From: Runella aurantiaca
GTDB taxonomy: Bacteria; Bacteroidota; Bacteroidia; Cytophagales; Spirosomataceae
Direction: 5' to 3'
DNA: 64,000 bases
NCBI RefSeq assembly: GCF_003339505.1
Contig: NZ_QPIW01000007.1
Coordinates: 1-64,000, forward strand
Shown: in pieces, positions 36,535 to 45,013 of the stretch
Position numbering within the stretch: position 1 is the first letter of the stretch
How the letters are laid out: every line of letters starts with the position of its first letter
Notes under the pieces: generated by a model
What the model was told of the DNA's origin: nothing
The model's input: the letters and a program-made list of their open reading frames with translations, nothing else
Databases searched by the model: none
Program-made: the position numbers and the translations under genes

Positions 36535-36747
36535 ATGAAAAAAAGTATTTTGTTGCTGTTGTGTATCAGCTTTTTGCAGTTTGAAGCCTCTGCGGCGGAA
36601 GTCAAAGTAGTTACAAACAAAAAAGCGACCGTTGAGGCCGCTTCTGAGCAATCGTCGTACCGAAAACGCAAGCGTAATCGGCAACGTAAAGGTTTTTTGG
36701 GGGGCATTTTCCGCAAACGCAACGCTTGCGACTGCCCGAAAAATTAA
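36535..36747 (+). CDS. Small secreted strongly basic protein
   Basis: A 70-residue protein starting at ATG 36535, with a signal peptide ending ASAAE (about residue 20). The mature part carries a dense basic run (YRKRKRNRQRKG) and ends in a C-x-C motif (ACDCPKN). No family is recognised. It lies 61 bases after the Arg/Tyr-rich lipoprotein gene on the same strand, so the two may be co-transcribed. A hairpin follows the stop. Confidence 0.6.
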   Translation: MKKSILLLLCISFLQFEASAAEVKVVTNKKATVEAASEQSSYRKRKRNRQRKGFLGGIFRKRNACDCPKN

Positions 36748-36748
36748 T

Positions 36749-36809
36749 AGTTTGCAGTAGTCAGTTGGCAGTAATTTCACAAAGAACTGTTGACTGCCTA
36801 CTGCAAACT
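36749..36809. terminator. Long inverted repeat between convergent genes
   Basis: AGTTTGCAGTAG (36749-36760) and CTACTGCAAACT (36798-36809) pair perfectly, and the inner sequences pair partly (CAGT-type words). It fills the 72-bp gap between the basic protein gene and typA, which converge. The sequence is built from short reused words (CAGT, GCAGT), a repeat class common between Bacteroidota genes. A terminator role is likely from position, but no T-run follows. Confidence 0.5.
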
Positions 36810-36819
36810 GCTTACTTCT

Positions 36820-38634
36820 TTACGCCATTTCCATTTCTTTTGAATTGCGTTTGCGTTCGTTTTCGTCTAAGTATATTTTCCGAATACGAAGCGTCTGCGG
36901 CGTTACTTCCAAATATTCATCCTTTTGGATATATTCCATTGATTCTTCCAATGAGAAGTTGATTTTAGGTGCAATACGTACGTTGTCGTCCGTACCTGAA
37001 GCACGCATGTTGGTCAACTTCTTGGTTTCCTGCAAGTTTACTACAATATCTCCAGGGCGGCTGTGCTCACCGATTACCATTCCCATGTATAATTCTTCAC
37101 CTGGATCCACAAAGAATCTTCCGCGCTCTTGCAAACGGTCTAAGGCATAAGGAGTAGCTACTCCAGTTCCTTTAGAGATAATTGAACCGTTGATACGCCC
37201 AGGAATCGTGCCTTTGTGGGGTTCGTAGGCCTTAAAACGGTGCGAAAGTACCGCTTCTCCCTGCGTGGCAGTCAGTACATTAGAACGCAACCCAATCAAA
37301 CCACGTGAAGGAATATTAAACTCCAAGTGTTGCAAATCACCACGTGGCTCCATCACGAGTAGGTCACCTTTCCGTTGGGTAACAAGTTCAATTACTTTTC
37401 CCGCTGATTCTTCAGGAACATCTACCACGAGAATTTCGATAGGCTCAAGACGCTCGCCTTTGTCACCTTCTTTGAAAATCACCTGTGGCTGGCCTACCTG
37501 CAATTCGTAACCTTCGCGACGCATGGTTTCAATCAACACCGACAAGTGAAGAATACCACGTCCGAACACCATAAATTTATCCTCGCTACCCATTGATTCA
37601 ACGCGTAAGGCAAGGTTTTTTTCCATTTCTTTAAACAGACGCTCACGCAAGTGGCGAGAAGTCACAAATTTGCCTTCTTTGCCAAAAAACGGTGAGTTGT
37701 TGATGGTAAACAACATGTTCATCGTTGGCTCGTCTACCGAAATACGCGGTAGCGGTTCAGGGTTTTCAAAAAGCGTGATGGTATCACCGATTTCGAAATC
37801 TTCCAAACCTGTTACGGCACAAATATCTCCCGATGAAACTTCCGTTACTTTTTGTCTGCCCAAGCCTTCAAAAACTTGCAATTCTTTGATACGGGCGCGT
37901 TTTACGCTACCGTCTGACTTGCAAAGGCCCAATTGAGCACCTTCCTTAAACGTACCACGGTGTACGCGACCGATGGCAATACGTCCGACAAAAGAACTAT
38001 AATCCAATGAAGTAATCTGCATTTGCGGATCGCCTTCGTTGTTGGGTGCTGGTGGAATATGTTCAACGATTACGTCCAACAAATACGAAATATCGGTGGT
38101 TGGTTTTTGCCAATCAGGCCCCATCCATCCTTGTTTCGACGAACCGAAAACGGTAGGAAAATCAAGTTGAACGTCGTTGGCTTCAAGGTTAAACATTAGG
38201 TCAAATACCGCTTCGTGTACTTCGTCGGGGCGGCAGTTTGGCTTATCTACTTTATTGACAACCAACACTACTTTCAATCCTAATTGTAAGGCTTTACCTA
38301 ACACGAAACGGGTTTGCGGCATGGGCCCTTCAAAAGCATCTACCAGAATGACGACACCGTCAGCCATTTTAAGTACGCGCTCTACCTCTCCTCCAAAGTC
38401 GGAGTGGCCTGGGGTATCAATAATGTTGATTTTTACGTCTTTGTAGCGTACAGATACGTTTTTAGAGACAATGGTGATTCCTCGTTCACGTTCGAGGTCA
38501 TTGTTGTCCAAAATGAGATCGTCAAACTGCTGATTCTCTCTAAACAGTTTTGAATAGTGGATGAACTTGTCCACCAATGTGGTTTTACCGTGGTCAACGT
38601 GCGCAATGATGGCAATGTTGCGGATGCTTTGCAT
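36820..38634 (-). CDS. typA: Ribosome-associated GTPase TypA/BipA
   Basis: A 604-residue translational GTPase. G1 is AHVDHGKTTL (10-19), G3 is DTPGHSDF and G4 is NKVDKP. EF-G-like domains II, III and V follow, and then the C-terminal TypA-specific domain (FNIPSRGLIGLRSNVLTATQGEAVLSHRF). Length matches the family. It binds ribosomes and helps 50S assembly, especially in cold or stress. A TAnnTTTG box lies 100 bases upstream. Confidence 0.97.
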   Translation of the reverse strand: MQSIRNIAIIAHVDHGKTTLVDKFIHYSKLFRENQQFDDLILDNNDLERERGITIVSKNVSVRYKDVKINIIDTPGHSDFGGEVERVLKMADGVVILVDAFEGPMPQTRFVLGKALQLGLKVVLVVNKVDKPNCRPDEVHEAVFDLMFNLEANDVQLDFPTVFGSSKQGWMGPDWQKPTTDISYLLDVIVEHIPPAPNNEGDPQMQITSLDYSSFVGRIAIGRVHRGTFKEGAQLGLCKSDGSVKRARIKELQVFEGLGRQKVTEVSSGDICAVTGLEDFEIGDTITLFENPEPLPRISVDEPTMNMLFTINNSPFFGKEGKFVTSRHLRERLFKEMEKNLALRVESMGSEDKFMVFGRGILHLSVLIETMRREGYELQVGQPQVIFKEGDKGERLEPIEILVVDVPEESAGKVIELVTQRKGDLLVMEPRGDLQHLEFNIPSRGLIGLRSNVLTATQGEAVLSHRFKAYEPHKGTIPGRINGSIISKGTGVATPYALDRLQERGRFFVDPGEELYMGMVIGEHSRPGDIVVNLQETKKLTNMRASGTDDNVRIAPKINFSLEESMEYIQKDEYLEVTPQTLRIRKIYLDENERKRNSKEMEMA

Positions 38635-38733
38635 TTGAGTTGTTTGTTAACTGTTGATAGCTAATCGAATAGGTTGAAAGTGTTGTTACTAACGAAAAAC
38701 TATTCACAATCAGCTTGTCTTCTAAAAGACCCG

Positions 38734-38741
38734 CAAAGGTA
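38734..38741 (-). promoter_or_regulatory. Candidate Bacteroidota -7 box for typA
   Basis: The complement reads TACCTTTG, an exact TAnnTTTG match, 100 bases upstream of the typA ATG. A TTTTG lies 14 bases further upstream, shorter than the usual 19-base spacing, so the -33 element is uncertain. The remainder of this 234-bp gap shows nothing clear. Confidence 0.4.
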
Positions 38742-38868
38742 CCACTATTTTATGACAAAACACAGATGAATCCAATACTATATGCCAATATTAATGAAAT
38801 ATGGCAGTTTTTTATTAAATTAATACAATTAATTTTTTCTTGTTTTGGGTTAGAAAGCCCAAGAACCG

Positions 38869-39762
38869 TCAAAGGTACTTTTTTACTTTCGCCAACAATG
38901 CCTCTACCTTCACCTTTGGGTCGCCAGCTCCGAGGGTTTCAATGGGGACATAGCCCTGATAATCGGACGGTTTGATGAGATTAATGACCCGTTCAAGATC
39001 CGTATCAATTTCTTTTCCTTCCACAAATATCTTCTCTTTCAACTGCCAGTTAACGGCGTATTTGATGGTTCGTTCGATTTCCTTATAAGGGTCGCCGATG
39101 CGATAACTGCCCGTATCCAGAATCAGCCCAAACCACTCCGACTTAATCGTTTCAAAAAAGGGAATCACTTGGTCGGCGGTCTGAACGAAATCAAAATGGT
39201 TTTGCAGACCAATGATTACGCCATTTTGTTTGCCATACTCAACACAGGTTTCAATGTCTTTCAACATCCAATCGGTTATTTGCTCGCGCGGAATCCCTTC
39301 GTTTTTTTGCGTTCCTGCAAAAATCCGCAGTACTGGGGCACCCAATTTTGCGGCTACTTCCACCCAATTTTTTACAAGTTGTACTTCTTTTTTACGTTTT
39401 TCTTTGTCCGCAATCGTAAAGTCATTTCTCACGCCTGTGCCGCTGATTTCCAAGCCTTTCCGAAAAGCTTGGCGTTTTACGTGATAAATGGTTTCATTGG
39501 AGGGAACGGTAGGATAGCCATCAAAATAATAACCCGTGATATCCAGCCCATCAAAGCCAATGCCCGCGCAGAAGTCAATCAGCTCGTCCAAACTCATCGT
39601 TTTATTCATCAGCGGAGCATTGAATGAGTAGGCATTCAGGCTGGTTTTGAGTCGCTTGCTTTTGGCGGGCAAAAGTGAGGCCTCACCCATGCTTGGAATA
39701 GACGCGATTGAAGCACTGGCCAGTGCTTTTAGGAATGTTCGGCGGCGTGACTGTGCGTTCAT
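38869..39762 (-). CDS. Tat-exported sugar phosphate isomerase/epimerase-like TIM barrel
   Basis: A 297-residue AP-endonuclease-2-type TIM barrel (IolE/xylose isomerase-like family). The N-terminus SRRRTFLKALASASIAS is a Tat signal. The barrel begins at SLNAYSFNAP, with metal-ligand candidates in VIIGLQNHFDF (His), LDTGSYRIG (Asp) and VPIETLG (Glu). Export of this normally cytosolic fold suggests action on free or oxidised sugars in the periplasm, possibly 3-keto-sugars. It is transcribed divergently from the CocE-type hydrolase. Confidence 0.85.
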   Translation of the reverse strand: MNAQSRRRTFLKALASASIASIPSMGEASLLPAKSKRLKTSLNAYSFNAPLMNKTMSLDELIDFCAGIGFDGLDITGYYFDGYPTVPSNETIYHVKRQAFRKGLEISGTGVRNDFTIADKEKRKKEVQLVKNWVEVAAKLGAPVLRIFAGTQKNEGIPREQITDWMLKDIETCVEYGKQNGVIIGLQNHFDFVQTADQVIPFFETIKSEWFGLILDTGSYRIGDPYKEIERTIKYAVNWQLKEKIFVEGKEIDTDLERVINLIKPSDYQGYVPIETLGAGDPKVKVEALLAKVKKYL

Positions 39763-39805
39763 GGTTTTAAGATTAAATTCCTGTTCGAACGTTTTAATTT
39801 TATTC

Positions 39806-39813
39806 TACTTTTG
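39806..39813 (+). promoter_or_regulatory. Candidate -7 box for the CocE-type hydrolase
   Basis: TACTTTTG at 39806-39813 matches TAnnTTTG exactly and lies 32 bases before the ATG at 39845, in the 82-bp divergent gap. No good -33 TTTG is present. Confidence 0.4.
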
Positions 39814-39844
39814 TCAAAACATTAATAGTCATCGAAAATACTCT

Positions 39845-41704
39845 ATGAAAGCATTCCTCCCCCTTTTAATCTTGCTCTTTTGTGCGCATCAAAGCCACGC
39901 CCAAACCCCCAATTTCGTCAAAGACAATTATGAGAAATGGGACCGCCAAATCACCATGCGCGACGGCATTAAGCTTTACACCGTCATTTATATTCCAAAA
40001 GACAAGAGCCAAAACTATCCCATTCTGATGGAACGCACCCCCTACTCGGCAGGTCCGTACGGCGAGGGTAATTATACAGGAAACGGCCCCGGGCCGAGCA
40101 AACTGTTGTCGGAAGAAAAGTACATATTTGTCACCCAAGATGTACGCGGACGCTACATGAGCGAAGGGAAATTTGAGGAAATGACCCCGCATAAATTCAC
40201 CAAAAAAACGCCGCAGGATACCGACGAAAGTACCGACACCTACGACACCGTAGAATGGTTACTGAATAACATTCCGCAAAACAACGGTCGCGTCGGCATT
40301 ACAGGCATCTCTTACCCAGGCTTTTATGCTTCGGCGGCCCTGCCCGACGCTCACCCGGGCATCAAAGCCGTTTCTCCGCAAGCCCCCGTTACGGACGAAT
40401 TTGTGGGCGACGATGCCCGCCACAATGGCGCTTTTTTCTTGCTCGACAATTTTAACTTTTTGAGTTATTTTGATGCCCAACCCGACAAACCCGTTCCGAC
40501 GTACAACGGCATTTTCAACAACCGCAGCAAAGATGCCTACGATTTCTTCCTGAAATTAGGACCGCTCAAAAATGCCAACGGTGAAAAATACTTCAACAAC
40601 AAAGGCCGAATCTGGAACGAATACCTCCAGCACGAAACCTACGACGACTACTGGAAATCGCGCAACATTCGCCCAGCCCTCAAAAACATCAAACCCGCTA
40701 CGCTGGTGGTGGGCGGTTGGTTTGATGCCGAAGATTTATTTGGCGCGTTGCGCACCTACGAAGCCATTGAAAAACAAACTCCTACCAACAAAAACCAACT
40801 GGTGATGGGCCCGTGGACGCACGGCGCTTGGTCGCGGCCAGAATGGAACGAGTTTGGAACGCTGAATTTTGGCACCAATACGGCCAAGTTTTTTCAGGAA
40901 GAATTGGAACTTAAATTTTTCAATTTTTACCTCAAAGACAAAGGTCAATGGAACGCCGCCGAAGCCACTATGTTTAACACCGCAACCAACGAATGGAAAA
41001 CCTTTGAAACTTGGCCCCCAAAAGACAGCGAGAAGAAAGAGTTACATTTTCAGGCCAACGGAAAATTATCATGGAATGAAAACACCGAAAAAGACGGTTT
41101 TGACGAATACGTAAGCGACCCCGCCAAACCAGTGCCGTACACGGACGGTATTTTTGCCCGACGCAATAATCAATACATGATTGAAGATCAGCGCTTTGCA
41201 TCGCGTCGCCCCGATGTTCTTACTTATGAAACAGAACCACTTACGGAAGATGTAACCTTGGCGGGGCCGATGACAGCCCACTTTTTTGCTTCTACCACGG
41301 GCACCGATGCCGATTTTATCGTCAAACTTATTGATGTGTTGCCCGAAGATGCCCCAAATCCATCGCCCAACCCCAAAAACCTGACCATGGCGGGCTATCA
41401 GCGCTTAGTCCGGGCGGAAGTACTGCGCGGCAAATTCCGTAACAGTTTTGAGAAACCAGAACCGTTTGTGCCCAACCAAGTCACCGATGTGAAAGTGCGG
41501 ATGCCCGATGTGCTTCACACCTTCAAAAAAGGGCACAAAATCATGGTTCAAATTCAGAGTTCATGGTTTCCGTTGGTAGACCGTAACCCTCAGAAGTTTA
41601 TGTCAATTCCCCAAGCCGACGAAAAAGACTTTCAGAAAGCAACGATTCGCATTTATCACAGCACTCAGCACGATTCACACTTACACGTCGGAACGGTGAA
41701 GTAG
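39845..41704 (+). CDS. CocE/NonD family exported hydrolase (X-Pro dipeptidyl-peptidase type)
   Basis: A 619-residue enzyme. The ATG at 39845 opens a signal peptide ending SHAQ; the frame extends further upstream, but that part lies across the neighbouring gene's complement. The S15 alpha/beta hydrolase domain has the nucleophile elbow GISYPGFYA, Asp in GGWFDAEDLFG and His near HDSHLHVG. The C-terminal jelly-roll (about 400-619) is typical. Members hydrolyse X-Pro peptides, acyl-amino acid esters or beta-lactam-type amides. A strong terminator follows the stop. Confidence 0.92.
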   Translation: MKAFLPLLILLFCAHQSHAQTPNFVKDNYEKWDRQITMRDGIKLYTVIYIPKDKSQNYPILMERTPYSAGPYGEGNYTGNGPGPSKLLSEEKYIFVTQDVRGRYMSEGKFEEMTPHKFTKKTPQDTDESTDTYDTVEWLLNNIPQNNGRVGITGISYPGFYASAALPDAHPGIKAVSPQAPVTDEFVGDDARHNGAFFLLDNFNFLSYFDAQPDKPVPTYNGIFNNRSKDAYDFFLKLGPLKNANGEKYFNNKGRIWNEYLQHETYDDYWKSRNIRPALKNIKPATLVVGGWFDAEDLFGALRTYEAIEKQTPTNKNQLVMGPWTHGAWSRPEWNEFGTLNFGTNTAKFFQEELELKFFNFYLKDKGQWNAAEATMFNTATNEWKTFETWPPKDSEKKELHFQANGKLSWNENTEKDGFDEYVSDPAKPVPYTDGIFARRNNQYMIEDQRFASRRPDVLTYETEPLTEDVTLAGPMTAHFFASTTGTDADFIVKLIDVLPEDAPNPSPNPKNLTMAGYQRLVRAEVLRGKFRNSFEKPEPFVPNQVTDVKVRMPDVLHTFKKGHKIMVQIQSSWFPLVDRNPQKFMSIPQADEKDFQKATIRIYHSTQHDSHLHVGTVK

Positions 41705-41719
41705 TTATCGTTCATGCCT

Positions 41720-41747
41720 AACACGAGACAATGTCTCGTGTTTTTTT
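41720..41747 (+). terminator. Intrinsic terminator after the CocE-type hydrolase
   Basis: AACACGAGAC (41720-41729) pairs with GTCTCGTGTT (41733-41742) around a three-base loop, followed by a T7 run. It lies 16 bases past the stop. The following gap to 41952 is AT-rich with no other clear signal. Confidence 0.85.
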
Positions 41748-41952
41748 GGGTTAAAATGTACAAAAGAAAAATAACAGGTATAATTGTCGGTTTTTGTTCC
41801 TACAAATACACCAAAATGTGCAATTTTTGAGTAGATTGACCACAAAGTACCGATTTCTAATAATATATTTAAAAATACATTACGGGATATTACTCCTCTA
41901 TTCTGTGCCTGTTTGAACCAACAACCTATTATGATAAACTGCTAAACCCGCT

Positions 41953-43500
41953 ATGACCAACGTAAACAACGCTCTCATTAATCACCTAGAAACCAACGTT
42001 TTCCCGAGTTATTTCAATGCAAGTCGCTGGTTTGCGGGGAAAGCTCGCTCACAGAAAGATTTCCGTGTTCAACATACGCTGACTTTTGGCGATTTTTTGA
42101 TTTTGATTGTAGAAGTTTCGTACCATGACGGGCCTTCAGAGTTATATCAATTGCCGTTTACGAGGGTTTCACTCGACATGGATATTCCCGAAAAAGGGAT
42201 TCTCGAAAAAACCGAAACTGCCCAATGGATAGACGCCATTTATGACGCTCGATTCAGGAAAGAACTGTTCGCCAATATTTTCAACGCAACTACCCTCCCC
42301 TCCTCCGCCGACCAATCTTCGTTTCTTGCGTCCCTAAAAGGCAAAGGGCTATCCGATTCAGACACGCCAGAAAACATTGAAAGCCACGTTTTGCCCGTCG
42401 ATTCGAGCAATTCTGCCATGCTGTTTGGCGGCAAATATTTTTTAAAACTCTACCGAAAACTCTTCGACCAAACCAATCCAGAAGTGGAAATGGTGAGTTT
42501 TTTGACCCAACATTCCGACTTTAAAAACATTCCAGCCTACGCAGGCAGCCTTACTTGGCAACGGACTGGGCAGCCCGACATCACCTTGGGAATGATGCAA
42601 CAAGCCATCCGCGCCGACAAAGATAATTGGATGTTGACGGGCGATTTTCTCAACGATTTTATGTACGGTGTTCCAAACGGCATGTTTGGCATTAAAGAAT
42701 GGGTATTTGAACAAGTAACCCTGCTTGGAAAACGTACGGGCGAAATGCACTTGGGGCTGTTTGCGCCGGGAGCTGATGATGCCTTCGCGCCCGAAGGGTT
42801 TGACGATACCTACCGCGCATTTTTACTGCACCGCCTTACCGACTTACTCGACCGCCGCTACGCGCTGCTGATTGACAATTATCAAAAACTCGACGAGCCT
42901 ACGCAACGCTTGGCGTGGATTTTTATGGAAGCCCGTGAATTAATCGATGATTTTGCCAAAGAAATGCTCACCCGTCCGCTGGACTCGCTGCGCATTCGGA
43001 TTCACGGTGATTACCATTTGGGGCAGGTTCTCACCCAAGACGGCGACTTTATCATCATTGATTTTGAGGGAGAACCTGAAGCCACCATTGCCGAGCGTAA
43101 AATAAAGCATAGTCCATTTAAGGATGTTGCGGGTATGATACGCAGTTACCATTATGCGGTCAGCGCAAAGTTGTTTGAGAGCCACGAAACCAAAGACATT
43201 TCGTCCGAAAAACTCCAAATTGTATCCGACCGTTGGTACAAACTCATGCGCGAAACCTATTTTGAAGCCTACTTGGAAGCATTTGGGTGGCCGCATCCGC
43301 TTTTTAATAGCCAACATGAAATAAACTTTTTATTGCTGTTTTTTCTGTTGGAAAAAGCCGTGTATGAATTAGGATATGAAATCAGTTATCGCCCCTCGTG
43401 GGTTAAGATACCCCTCAGGGGGATTGTGGAAGTAATCAGGGAAATTGAAAAATTAAAGGAGCCGCCGGTCCGAATCAGCCGTCTAGCCAACCCTAGCTAG
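41953..43500 (+). CDS. Maltokinase-like phosphotransferase (APH fold)
   Basis: A 515-residue protein. The N-terminus carries the maltokinase cap domain (SRWFAGKARSQKDF), and the C-terminal lobe has the catalytic Brenner-type motif IHGDYHLGQVL (about 350) and metal-binding IIDFEGEPE. Family members phosphorylate maltose from trehalose synthase for glycogen or glucan building. It is longer than typical maltokinases and stands alone here: no treS, glgE or glgB is adjacent. The sugar specificity is therefore inferred. The REP palindrome region follows its stop by ten bases. Confidence 0.85.
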   Translation: MTNVNNALINHLETNVFPSYFNASRWFAGKARSQKDFRVQHTLTFGDFLILIVEVSYHDGPSELYQLPFTRVSLDMDIPEKGILEKTETAQWIDAIYDARFRKELFANIFNATTLPSSADQSSFLASLKGKGLSDSDTPENIESHVLPVDSSNSAMLFGGKYFLKLYRKLFDQTNPEVEMVSFLTQHSDFKNIPAYAGSLTWQRTGQPDITLGMMQQAIRADKDNWMLTGDFLNDFMYGVPNGMFGIKEWVFEQVTLLGKRTGEMHLGLFAPGADDAFAPEGFDDTYRAFLLHRLTDLLDRRYALLIDNYQKLDEPTQRLAWIFMEARELIDDFAKEMLTRPLDSLRIRIHGDYHLGQVLTQDGDFIIIDFEGEPEATIAERKIKHSPFKDVAGMIRSYHYAVSAKLFESHETKDISSEKLQIVSDRWYKLMRETYFEAYLEAFGWPHPLFNSQHEINFLLLFFLLEKAVYELGYEISYRPSWVKIPLRGIVEVIREIEKLKEPPVRISRLANPS

Positions 43501-43509
43501 GTTCAAAAC

Positions 43510-43547
43510 TTAACTTCCCGAAAGTTCCAAAACTTTCGGGAAGTTAA
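43510..43547. repeat. REP palindrome, perfect 17-bp stem
   Basis: TTAACTTCCCGAAAGTT (43510-43526) pairs perfectly with its complement at 43531-43547 around a four-base loop. It lies ten bases after the maltokinase-like stop and 26 before the transposase stop. It shares the core ACTTCCCGAAAGTT with the hairpin at 44274-44312 on the other side of the transposase, the arrangement expected of a REP/RAYT element. It may also act as a terminator. Confidence 0.8.
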
Positions 43548-43573
43548 ACCAAGTTGGAGACATCAAAGCGAGT

Positions 43574-44222
43574 TTACTCAAATTCGATTTTAACTGATAC
43601 TGGATTTTCCCGATGAAATTGTTCAAATAAATTGCTCCCTCCAAACCACTCCAAACCCTCCTCCCTAGCAAGTTGAGTAGGTTTGGACGACAAATAGGTG
43701 TGATAAGAACTAAATTCCCAATCGGCAAAACCTTTTACAAATCCATGATGAATCGGGTTTGCATGTATGTAATGGATTAGTTTGAGGTAATAATCCGTTG
43801 TTTCAACAGGCTTTCGCTTAAAGTTAGGAATAAATAAACTGCCCTTTCTGTGCTGCTGTCTGTTAAATGCTTGCGAATAGGCGCTAAACAAACTACCCCA
43901 TTCTCGACTGATAAAACCTGGCAATGCATTTTCTTTCAGCACAGACTTACTGTACATTTCAACATTTCGAAAAGAAGATACATTACGTGGAATTTTCTGC
44001 TGATATGCCGCTTGCAGTTCTTCATTTTTTTAATTCTTACCATAAAATGCAGATGATTCGGCAGTAAGCAAATGTATCAGCAATTGGATTGATAAACTCA
44101 GCATAGCGGCGCAAAAAATATAAATAATTCTCCCGTCTTTTAAACAAATTCTCCCAACCATTTGCATGATTATAAATATAATAAAACCCTTCTGGAAGCA
44201 ACTGAATTTCGTTGTTTTTCAT
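43574..44222 (-). pseudogene. Broken REP-associated tyrosine transposase (TnpA_REP/RAYT, Y1_Tnp)
   Basis: The first fragment (44222-44037) has the RAYT N-terminus FYYIYNHANGWENLF. It is interrupted at the HUH motif: the codons for PNHLHFM lie in another frame (CATCTGCAT at complement of 44047-44055), with roughly seven bases missing near 44060. The next fragment is recovered after one base is added to the T7 run at 44025-44031 and continues to MYSKSVLKENALPGFISREWGS, then the conserved KLIHYIHANPIHHGF and a downstream GLEWFGG. The two lesions make the gene inactive. It lies between two matching REP palindromes. The family is a domesticated single-strand transposase acting on REP hairpins. Confidence 0.85.
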
Positions 44223-44273
44223 GAACTTGCTTTTGTCCGTTTTGACGAAATCTAAGCCTAGAAGTAACTTCGT

Positions 44274-44312
44274 GTAAACTTCCCGAAAGTTCTAATCTTT
44301 CAGGAAGTTTAC
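44274..44312. repeat. REP palindrome, one mismatch, upstream of gmhA
   Basis: GTAAACTTCCCGAAAG (44274-44289) pairs with CTTTCAGGAAGTTTAC (44297-44312) with one mismatch around seven bases. The core matches the perfect palindrome at 43510-43547. It begins 52 bases before the transposase start and ends one base before a TATTTTTG box preceding gmhA. Confidence 0.75.
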
Positions 44313-44320
44313 TATTTTTG
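44313..44320 (+). promoter_or_regulatory. Candidate -7 box for gmhA next to the REP hairpin
   Basis: TATTTTTG at 44313-44320 fits TAnnTTTG and lies 26 bases before the gmhA ATG. It directly abuts the REP palindrome, which would replace the -33 region. Confidence 0.35.
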
Positions 44321-44345
44321 TCCCCATGATTAAACAACCATTTTA

Positions 44346-44921
44346 ATGATTAACATTCAATCCATCGTACAAGCTTCTATTGATACCAAAAATCGTGTCC
44401 TTGCCGACCAAACCCTCCTTGCTACCGTTGGCTCCGTTGCCGAAGCCATGACTACGGCCTTTAAAAACGGCAAAAAAGTGCTTTTTTGCGGCAACGGCGG
44501 CAGTGCGGCCGACGCCCAACACTTAGCGGCGGAGTTTAGCGGGCGTTTTTATTACGACCGTCCTCCGTTGTATTCGGAAGCGCTCCACGTCAACACTTCG
44601 TACGTAACGGCCGTCGGCAATGATTATAGTTACGATGTGATTTATTCAAGAATGATAGAAGCAATGGGGAAAGAAGGCGACGTACTGGTCGGAATTTCAA
44701 CCTCTGGCAATTCAACCAACGTCGTAAAAGCCCTTGAAGCCGCCAATAAACTCGGCATGATAACGGTAGGGATGACGGGCGAAAGCGGCGGAAAAATGAA
44801 AGAAGTAAGTACTTTTTTGGTGAATATTCCTTCCAAAGACACCCCGCGTATTCAGGAATGTCATATCTTGCTTGGCCACATTATGTGCGAGATTGTAGAA
44901 GCCAATGTATTTCCGAAATAG
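44346..44921 (+). CDS. gmhA: D-sedoheptulose-7-phosphate isomerase
   Basis: A 191-residue SIS-domain enzyme making D-glycero-D-manno-heptose 7-phosphate for lipopolysaccharide core. The motifs VLFCGNGGSAADAQHLAAEFSGRF (about 46-69), GISTSGNST and IQECHILLGH (metal/active-site Glu and His) match GmhA rather than generic SIS proteins. It is transcribed alone; fabG follows after about 90 bases of repeat-like sequence. Other heptose genes are not in the window. Confidence 0.92.
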   Translation: MINIQSIVQASIDTKNRVLADQTLLATVGSVAEAMTTAFKNGKKVLFCGNGGSAADAQHLAAEFSGRFYYDRPPLYSEALHVNTSYVTAVGNDYSYDVIYSRMIEAMGKEGDVLVGISTSGNSTNVVKALEAANKLGMITVGMTGESGGKMKEVSTFLVNIPSKDTPRIQECHILLGHIMCEIVEANVFPK

Positions 44922-44926
44922 TGGCT

Positions 44927-45007
44927 GGTGAATGGTGGCTGGTGACTCGTTTCACCAACCACTAATCATCAAACGCTAATCACCAAACACTAATCATAAA
45001 TCATCCA
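44927..45007. repeat. Intergenic word-type repeat (TGGCTGGTGA / CTAATCACCAAAC)
   Basis: TGGCTGGTGA occurs twice (from 44922 and 44936), followed by three near-copies of a CTAATCAYCAAAC word and a partial inverse relation to the first pair (TCACCAACCAC). Such word-rich gaps recur at 36.7 and 45.8 kb. It may form a weak hairpin after gmhA. Confidence 0.5.
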
Positions 45008-45013
45008 TTTATA

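Noticed and set aside
39647-39844. N-terminal extension of the CocE-type hydrolase
   Set aside because: It overlaps the divergent isomerase gene and lacks a signal; the ATG at 39845 opens a clean signal peptide.
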